DNA from: an uncultured Collinsella sp.
GTDB lineage: Bacteria > Actinomycetota > Coriobacteriia > Coriobacteriales > Coriobacteriaceae
Reading direction: 5' to 3'
DNA: 10,047 bases
Assembly (NCBI GenBank): GCA_900549555.1
Contig: UROO01000070.1
Coordinates: 1 to 10,047, forward strand
In this document: positions 5,806 to 10,047 of the stretch, one piece after another
Layout of the letters: each line of letters opens with the position of its first letter
Numbering within the stretch: position 1 is the first letter of the stretch
Made by a program: the position numbers and the translations under genes
The notes under the pieces: generated by a model
Told to the model about the DNA's origin: nothing
The model's input: the letters and a program-made list of their open reading frames with translations, nothing else
Databases searched by the model: none

Positions 5806-5953
5806 TCCGCCGTTCTACCGAACGGCGGACCAGTCGACGCTGCGCGCCGCCCAGGGCGACAATTTGTCATTCAAAAGGCAAGGCATGACCAGAAGGTCTA
5901 TGCCTTGCCTTTTTCATGCCAACTTGTTCGCCCTGGACGGCGCTCGCTGACGT
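5806..5953 (+). repeat. 148-bp structured intergenic element, copy B
   Basis: It starts 5 nt after the lysS stop. A 10-bp hairpin, TCCGCCGTTC / GAACGGCGGA (5806-5829), has loop TACC. Then come TCGACGCTGC (5834-5843) and a long stem: 5844-5859 pairs with 5928-5943 (one C-A mismatch), extended by CAA (5860-5862) / TTG (5924-5926) past one bulged T. The lysS terminator sits in the apex. The element closes with TCGCTGACGT (5944-5953). Compared with copy A at 1164, both 10-mers are identical, the apical flank fits CAATYTGTCRYTCAAA in both, a bulged T occurs near the same place on the 3' arm, and the size differs by 2 bp. The arm sequences themselves differ widely yet remain complementary. I see no gene between 5801 and 6131. 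Confidence 0.8.
5873..5914 (+). terminator. Intrinsic terminator of lysS, nested in copy B
   Basis: AAAAGGCAAGGCAT (5873-5886) pairs perfectly with ATGCCTTGCCTTTT (5900-5913). GACC/GGTC continues the stem past one bulged T, with loop AGAA. The T-run is TTTTT (5910-5914). The A-rich 5' arm could make it work in both directions. It is 72 nt beyond the lysS stop. Confidence 0.92.
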
Positions 5954-6131
5954 TGCCGAAACATCGGCGTTGCCTTGGTCCAGATGTGGCACTTGGGGAC
6001 GGTCCTTTTCGTCGGGGCCTACCGGCGCATTGGGGGTTTGCGCCTTCCATGCATGACAGTCGTCTCTTTTATGTTTCCTTTAGCCGTCGCTGCCTAGGAT
6101 GGGAGTTAGTCGGCAGGAAGGGAGCGTCTAT
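5954..6131 (+). promoter_or_regulatory. Upstream region of the ThrE-family gene; no clear promoter
   Basis: The stretch holds a small hairpin, GCCGA/TCGGC (5955-5968), and a segment TGTGGCACTTGGGGACGGTC beginning at 5985 that resembles a sequence I associate with dispersed repeats in coriobacterial genomes. TAGGAT (6095-6100) could be a weak -10, but no matching -35 is seen. The SD of the next gene is the purine run AGGAAGGGAG (6115-6124). Confidence 0.35.
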
Positions 6132-7700
6132 ATGGACGACGCGAGCGAGCGTGCAATCGAAGAGGACATGCTCGATCAGTTCAACTACTTTGATGATGAG
6201 GACGAGGAGCTGATCGATCGTCGCGAGCCGGCGTCGCTCGATGCCTTCGACCTTGTTGGTGAAGAGCCCGACGAGGACGAGGTCGAATCAGCAGAGCCCC
6301 CACAGTCTTCGCGCCTGGACTCGCTGCTTTCGAGAGTCCCTATGCACCACGGCGCTCGTGCCGGCGCACTCCATATGAAAACTGACTGGCACCAGATCGT
6401 GACGGCAGGCGATGAACTTGCCGTCGATGCGCCGCTCACCGATAAGTCATCCATTATCTGCCGCACCGGCATGCTCATGCTGGCAAGCGGAACAGGTGCC
6501 TGGCGCGTGCGCGATACCATGAATCGTGTTGCTGCCGTACTCGGCGTCACGATTCACGTCGACCTGAGTCTTCTGTCGTTTGAGTGCACCTGCATCGAAG
6601 ATGGCCACTGCTTTAACGAGGTCGTCAGCCTACCCACAACGGGGGTCAATACTCATCGCATTTGGATGATGGAGAGCTTCCTAAAGGAAATCGAGATTTA
6701 CGGACGCCGGTTTACCGTGCACGAGTACCACGAGATGCTCAAGACCGTTGAGAGCTCAAAGCCCGATTACTCTCCCTGGCAACAGGGCCTTGCGGCAGCC
6801 TGTGCTTGCGGTGCCTTCGTCTTTTTGCTCGGCGGCGGCCCTATCGAGATGGCCTGCGCATTCGTAGGCGCTGGTGTCGGCAACTTTGCTCGCTCCCATA
6901 TTCTCAAGCAGGGCCTTGGCCAGTTTAGCGCGCTGACGATCGGCGTTGCGCTCGCTTGCGTTTCGTATCTGCTGGCATTGCTCGGCCTTGGCCAGGTCGT
7001 ACCGGGGGCAATGTCGCACCAAGAAGGCTATATCGGCGCCATGCTCTTTGTGATTCCCGGCTTTCCCCTCATTACGGCAGGCCTCGACATCGCCAAGCTC
7101 GACATGCGAAGCGGCATCGAGCGTCTTTCGTATGCTGTGTCGATTATTGTGATGGCGACCCTCGTAGGTTGGATGGTTGCCGAGTGTGTGGGACTGGCGC
7201 CGGATGACTTCGCCCCGCTTGGTCTCTCACCGTTGGCTCTTACGCTCTTGCGCATACTGATGAGCTTTATCGGCGTATTTGGCTTCTCGGTTATGTTCAA
7301 CAGTCCGGTAAAGATGGCAGCGGCGGCAGGGCTCATCGGCGCCGTGTCTAATACCTTGCGCCTTACGCTCGTCGATGCGCCGACGCTGCTTCCCTTCTTG
7401 GGCCTGAGTGCGGGCATGCCTCCCGAGGCGGCTGCGTTTACCGGTGCGCTGGTATCGGGGCTGCTCGCGAGCTTAGCCGAAATCAAGCTCACCTACCCAC
7501 GCATCGCCCTCACGGTGCCATCGATTGTCATTATGGTGCCTGGCTTGTATCTGTATCGCTCGATGTATTACATGTGCACTTTCGACACGGTCAATATGCT
7601 CGGCTGGTTTGTGCGTGCAGTGCTCATCGTGGCGTTTCTGCCCGTTGGCCTGGGCGTGGCGCGTACGCTCACCGACCCTCGCTGGCGCCACACTAGCTAA
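6132..7700 (+). CDS. Threonine/serine exporter family protein (ThrE, fused)
   Basis: The 522-aa inner-membrane protein combines both ThrE modules: an N-terminal half (PF06738-like, from about residue 105) and a C-terminal membrane domain (ThrE_2/PF12821-like). The start of the family region is seen in MLMLASGTGAWRVRDTMNRV and FVIPGFPLITAGLDIAKLD; the C-terminal half has TVPSIVIMVPGLYLYR. About ten hydrophobic segments occur between residue 188 and the end. In Corynebacterium the single-chain ThrE exports Thr and Ser using the proton gradient; substrate here is inferred. Residues 10-58 form an unusually acidic Asp/Glu-rich N-terminal extension, likely cytosolic and disordered. The start is ATG 6132, with GGAG (6121-6124) 7 nt upstream; ATG 6099 is in frame but lacks a good SD and would place this SD inside the gene. 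It appears to stand alone. Confidence 0.88.
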   Translation: MDDASERAIEEDMLDQFNYFDDEDEELIDRREPASLDAFDLVGEEPDEDEVESAEPPQSSRLDSLLSRVPMHHGARAGALHMKTDWHQIVTAGDELAVDAPLTDKSSIICRTGMLMLASGTGAWRVRDTMNRVAAVLGVTIHVDLSLLSFECTCIEDGHCFNEVVSLPTTGVNTHRIWMMESFLKEIEIYGRRFTVHEYHEMLKTVESSKPDYSPWQQGLAAACACGAFVFLLGGGPIEMACAFVGAGVGNFARSHILKQGLGQFSALTIGVALACVSYLLALLGLGQVVPGAMSHQEGYIGAMLFVIPGFPLITAGLDIAKLDMRSGIERLSYAVSIIVMATLVGWMVAECVGLAPDDFAPLGLSPLALTLLRILMSFIGVFGFSVMFNSPVKMAAAAGLIGAVSNTLRLTLVDAPTLLPFLGLSAGMPPEAAAFTGALVSGLLASLAEIKLTYPRIALTVPSIVIMVPGLYLYRSMYYMCTFDTVNMLGWFVRAVLIVAFLPVGLGVARTLTDPRWRHTS

Positions 7701-7738
7701 TTGGTGCAAGGGGGGGGCAGATCACTTTGTACCAAATG

Positions 7739-7805
7739 AGTTGCGGTGAAATAGGGACTGAATTGCTGTTTAAAGGGTCAAAACAGTCCGTATTCCACCG
7801 CAACT
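7739..7805 (+). repeat. Imperfect 22-bp inverted repeat (REP/MITE-like)
   Basis: The left arm (7739-7760, AGTTGCGGTGAAATAGGGAC then TG) and right arm (7784-7805) match as reverse complements at 20 of 22 positions, around a 23-nt centre. CTGTTT and AAACAG at the centre edges offer a competing inner pairing. A second imperfect repeat, TTGGTGCAAG (7701-7710) / CTTTGTACCAA (7725-7735), lies just to the left. The 8-mer ATTGGTGC occurs at 7700-7707 and again at 7822-7829, bracketing the whole structure. No T-run follows, so it is not an obvious terminator, though it lies 38 bp beyond the exporter stop. Confidence 0.65.
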
Positions 7806-7916
7806 TATGGGGTCGGGGATTATTGGTGCCCTGCATCTTCATAAACTCAACGCTTACGAAGCGCGCGCCGTTCGTGTTAGGGTAGTTCCACCACATAAGT
7901 AGTCGCAGACGCACGT
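7806..7916. other. Gene-free stretch between the inverted repeat and the DUF2798 leader
   Basis: No convincing gene is seen here. A small hairpin CGCTT/AAGCG (7851-7863) is present. A minus-strand reading frame passes through and encodes a protein-like segment (NYPNTNGARFVSVEF) with codon use like neighbouring genes, but it has no SD-preceded start. It continues into the inverted repeat, so at best it is a decayed gene fragment. CATAAG (7894-7899) with TTCGTG 17 nt upstream is too poor to call a promoter. Confidence 0.4.
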
Positions 7917-7995
7917 ACCACGGGCGGGCGAGATGAAGTCCCAACAGCTCCATCTTGCCCGCCCATTTTTGTTGCGTGGTGTTGCGGCGTAACAC
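7917..7995 (+). promoter_or_regulatory. Structured leader of the DUF2798 gene (attenuator-like)
   Basis: GGGCGGGCGAGATG (7922-7935) pairs with CATCTTGCCCGCCC (7951-7964), 13 of 14 canonical plus one G-T wobble, followed by ATTTTT, a terminator shape. ACCACG (7917-7922) can pair with CGTGGT (7975-7980) to close an outer stem. A second hairpin, GTGTT/AACAC (7979-7995), ends right against the SD AGAAAGGA (7996-8003). Whether it is a terminator of an earlier transcript or a control element for the next gene cannot be told from sequence alone. Confidence 0.55.
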
Positions 7996-8014
7996 AGAAA
8001 GGACCATGCCCTTT

Positions 8015-8608
8015 ATGCCTATCAACAAACGAGAGAGCCTGCTGTTCACCTTTATCATGTGCTTTTGCATGGTGCTCTGGATGAGCATCTACAACGTTGC
8101 CCTGCAGCATGGGGCCATCAACGGCGAGGTTGTTGCCGCCGCGTGGCTCGGCTTCCCCGTTGCCTACGTTTTTGCCATGTGCTGCGACTGGTTTGTTGCC
8201 AGCCCCCTTGCCAAGGGTTTCGCTTTTAAATTCCTGGTCACGCCGGGTAAGAGCTCACCGCTTGCCATGACGCTTGCCGTCAGCTCCTGCATGGTCGTTC
8301 CCATGGTCATCATCATGTCGCTCTACGGCGCGTGCGAAGGCCTGTTCCATTTGCCCGGCGGCCCGCTTGCCAATTTGCAGGCCCTGCCGATGATGTGGCT
8401 CGTCAACATTCCGCGCAACTTTATCATGGCCCTGCCCTGGAACCTGCTGGTGGCTGGTCCGGTTGCTCGCTTTGTCTTCCGTCGCGCCTTCCCCATGGGA
8501 ACTGTCTTTGAAGAGCGGCATATGGAGCTCGTGCACATGCCGGGTGCTCCCGCTGCCGATGCCTTCAATGACGTTGCCGAGAGCATGGACGCCGAGCCTG
8601 CCTGCTAG
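8015..8608 (+). CDS. DUF2798 domain-containing membrane protein
   Basis: The 197-aa integral membrane protein has four hydrophobic segments (about 9-30, 41-62, 84-108 and 125-150). I recognise the DUF2798 pattern: PINKRESLLFTFIMCFCMV at the start, YNVALQHG, SPLAKGFAFKFLVTPGK in the middle, and NFIMALPWNLLVAGPVARFV near the end, which reads like a second degenerate repeat of the first half. The tail after residue 160 is hydrophilic and cytosolic in appearance. No function is established for this family that I can name. Start choice is uncertain: ATG 8015 lies 11 nt after AAGGA (7999-8003), while ATG 8006 is only 2 nt from it; a TTG at 7955 lies within the leader hairpin. It follows a Thr/Ser exporter but more than 300 bp away, so no shared operon is claimed. 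Confidence 0.82.
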   Translation: MPINKRESLLFTFIMCFCMVLWMSIYNVALQHGAINGEVVAAAWLGFPVAYVFAMCCDWFVASPLAKGFAFKFLVTPGKSSPLAMTLAVSSCMVVPMVIIMSLYGACEGLFHLPGGPLANLQALPMMWLVNIPRNFIMALPWNLLVAGPVARFVFRRAFPMGTVFEERHMELVHMPGAPAADAFNDVAESMDAEPAC

Positions 8609-8633
8609 GCAACAGCCTCTAACCTAGACCGTC

Positions 8634-8658
8634 CGCCGCACCCGGCGATTCCTTTTTT
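8634..8658 (+). terminator. Weak terminator candidate after the DUF2798 gene
   Basis: CGCCG (8634-8638), loop CACC and CGGCG (8643-8647) form a 5-bp stem, but the T-run (8653-8658) begins 5 nt later after ATTCC. That gap makes efficient intrinsic termination doubtful. Confidence 0.35.
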
Positions 8659-8707
8659 GTAGACGTTGTCGTATAGCTGCATGCGGAAAAGGCTCCAACG
8701 GTTAACA

Positions 8708-8758
8708 TATACTCCATATGGGTAAAGAGACCAAAGCGCCGCCACGGGTGGCGCTTTG
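8708..8758 (+). promoter_or_regulatory. clpC upstream region: possible -10 and leader hairpin
   Basis: TATACT (8708-8713) looks like a -10 box, without a clear -35 at 16-18 nt. Downstream, 8732-8743 pairs with 8747-8758 (CAAAGCGCCGCC / GGTGGCGCTTTG, one G-U, loop ACG). This very stable stem lies in the leader, about 36 nt before the start codon, with only TTT after it. CCATATGG (8714-8721) is a short palindrome beside the -10. I see no CIRCE, CtsR-type or HAIR (HspR) heat-shock operator. Confidence 0.45.
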
Positions 8759-8793
8759 CGTTTGAAAAACTAGCTCGTCTAAGAGGAACTAGC

Positions 8794-10038
8794 ATGTTAG
8801 ACCGTTTTACCGATCGCGCGCGCAAGGTCATGTCCATGGCCAAGCAAGAGGCGCTCGATCTTCATTCAAATAAGGTGGGTACCGAGCATCTGCTGCTCGC
8901 GCTCGCCAAGGAGGACGAGGGCATTGCCGCCGAGGCGCTGCGCTCGCTCGATATCGCCTACGACGACATCATGGACACACTCAAAGAGGTCCAGACTACC
9001 GTTCCCGAGCCCAGCGAGGAGACCGAGGCCGCTAAGCTTGCCTTTACGCCGCTCGTCATCAGCGTGATGGAGCGCTCTTTCCGCGTGGCACGCGAGAACA
9101 ACCAGACCTATGTGTCGACCGAGCACTTGCTCATCGGTATCGTCGAAGAGGGCAACGGCATGGCCATGGACATCCTCATGCGCCTGGGTGTGTCGTCCGC
9201 TTCCATTAAAAAAGCCATCGAGAAGCTTACCGCCAAGGATCAGGACAAGAAGCGTCCGCTCGCCGGCGCCGGTGCCGGGCGTCCCGGTGCGGGCCTGCCG
9301 TTCTTTAGCGGTTCGGACGCCTCGCAGCAAAAGGGGGGCGGCACCGATACACTCAAGCAGTTCGCCACCAACCTTACGCAGAAAGCACGCGATGGCGAGC
9401 TCGACCCCGTGATCGGTCGCGAAAAGGAAGTCCAGCGCATGATGGAGATCCTTTCGCGCCGCACCAAGAACAACCCGCTTATCTTGGGTGACCCCGGTGT
9501 GGGCAAGACGGCCATCGTCGAGGGCCTGGCGCAGCAGATCGCTGCCGGCAACGTGCCTGAGAACCTTATGAACCAGAACATCTGGACGCTCGACCTGCCG
9601 GGTCTTGTCGCGGGCGCCAAGTATCGCGGCGAGTTTGAGGAGCGCCTCAAGAACGTGATACAGGAGGCAACCGAGGCCGACGACGTCATCCTGTTTATCG
9701 ACGAGATGCACACCATCATCGGTGCCGGTTCTGCCGAGGGTTCCATCGATGCAAGCTCCATGCTCAAGCCCGTGCTCGCGCGCGGCGCCTTCCAGATCAT
9801 CGGTGCCACGACGGCAGAGGAGTTCCGCAAGTACCTCACCAAGGATCCGGCCTTTGAGCGTCGCTTCCAGACCATCGATGTCGAGGAGCCGAGCGTCGAG
9901 GACACGGTCAAGATCCTGACCGCGCTCAAGCCGCGCTACGAGGAGCACCACCATGTGCGTTACACACAGGGTGCTATCGAGGCCGCCGCGAACCTCTCCA
10001 ACCGCTACATTCAGGACCGCTTCCTGCCCGATAAGGCC
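8794..10038 (+). CDS. clpC: ATP-dependent Clp protease ATP-binding subunit ClpC (5' part, cut at contig edge)
   Basis: About 415 residues of an HSP100 unfoldase that feeds proteins to the ClpP peptidase. Two Clp_N repeats occupy about 1-147 (GTEHLLLALAKEDEG; STEHLLIGIVEEGNG). A Gly/Pro-rich linker (about 150-187) follows, then AAA+ domain D1 with Walker A GDPGVGKT (232-239), Walker B VILFIDE (298-304), sensor-region GATT, and the arginine pair FERRF (354-358). The sequence ends at RFLPDKA; the next residues CLL come from adapter. Family members usually have over 800 aa, so D1's end, the middle domain remainder, D2 and the ClpP-contact loop are missing. The short gap between D1 and N-domain and the Clp_N pair favour ClpC over ClpB, though the middle domain is not visible. 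The start is ATG 8794, with AGAGGA (8782-8787) 6 nt upstream. AACTAGC occurs twice (8768-8774, 8787-8793) around the SD. Confidence 0.93.
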
Positions 10039-10047
10039 TGTCTCTTA
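10038..10047 (-). other. Partial Tn5 mosaic-end adapter at the right edge
   Basis: CTGTCTCTTA equals the first ten bases of the reverse-complement Nextera mosaic end. It replaces the expected ClpC residues after RFLPDKA (homologues continue Ile-Asp-Leu) with Cys-Leu-Leu. The first C could be genomic, as it also completes the Ala codon. Confidence 0.9.

Noticed and set aside
1164..8793. CRISPR array or toxin-antitoxin, phage or defence module
   Set aside because: No regularly spaced direct repeats, integrase, transposase or defence-type proteins are present; the genes are housekeeping or transporters.
8866..9954. 362-codon open frame on the minus strand opposite clpC
   Set aside because: It is an antisense shadow of ClpC; no SD, no domain, and the + strand has clear Clp_N and AAA motifs.

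Overview
The window is a piece of G+C-rich bacterial chromosome with tightly packed housekeeping genes, nearly all on the + strand. Gene content and order, strong third-position G/C bias, the form of the proteins and the intergenic repeats suggest a member of the Coriobacteriia (Actinomycetota), most likely Collinsella or a close relative. That assignment is inference from familiarity, not from a search. Both contig ends are not genomic. Positions 1-47 are an Illumina Nextera P7/index/Read 2 adapter, and the last ten bases (10038-10047) are the start of the reverse-complement Tn5 mosaic end. Genomic sequence therefore runs from about 48 to 10037 or 10038.

Layout. (i) 72-1163: rdgB (XTP/dITP pyrophosphatase) and dtd (D-aminoacyl-tRNA deacylase), 3 nt apart, a nucleotide-pool and tRNA quality-control pair. 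(ii) 1164-1469: a 150-bp hairpin element (copy A), then a promoter and leader for (iii) 1470-2665: a veg-family gene and ispE, 2 nt apart. (iv) 2715-2791: tRNA-Pro(CGG) with its own terminator. (v) 2904-3179: tatA behind a promoter whose spacer is a perfect palindrome, closed by a terminator. (vi) 3286-5800: greA, an intrinsic terminator or attenuator, and lysS; the LysRS carries an extra C-terminal EMAPII/Trbp111-like tRNA-binding domain. (vii) 5806-5953: hairpin element copy B, with the lysS terminator nested in its apex. (viii) 6132-7700: a fused ThrE-type threonine/serine exporter with a long acidic N-terminus. (ix) 7701-8014: a gene-free stretch with a 22-bp inverted repeat and a structured leader, then a DUF2798 membrane protein at 8015-8608. 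(x) 8794 to the right edge: the 5' half of clpC.

The genes do not form one system. They are mostly translation (dtd, tRNA-Pro, lysS), transcription (greA), nucleotide and isoprenoid metabolism (rdgB, ispE), protein export (tatA), proteolysis (clpC) and two membrane proteins.

The most interesting unexplained signal is the pair of elements at 1164-1313 and 5806-5953. They have nearly equal length, the same exact 10-mer boundaries (TCGACGCTGC ... TCGCTGACGT) and the same TACC-loop hairpin straight after a stop codon. Their long-stem arms differ in sequence but stay complementary, which is what a selected structure would look like.
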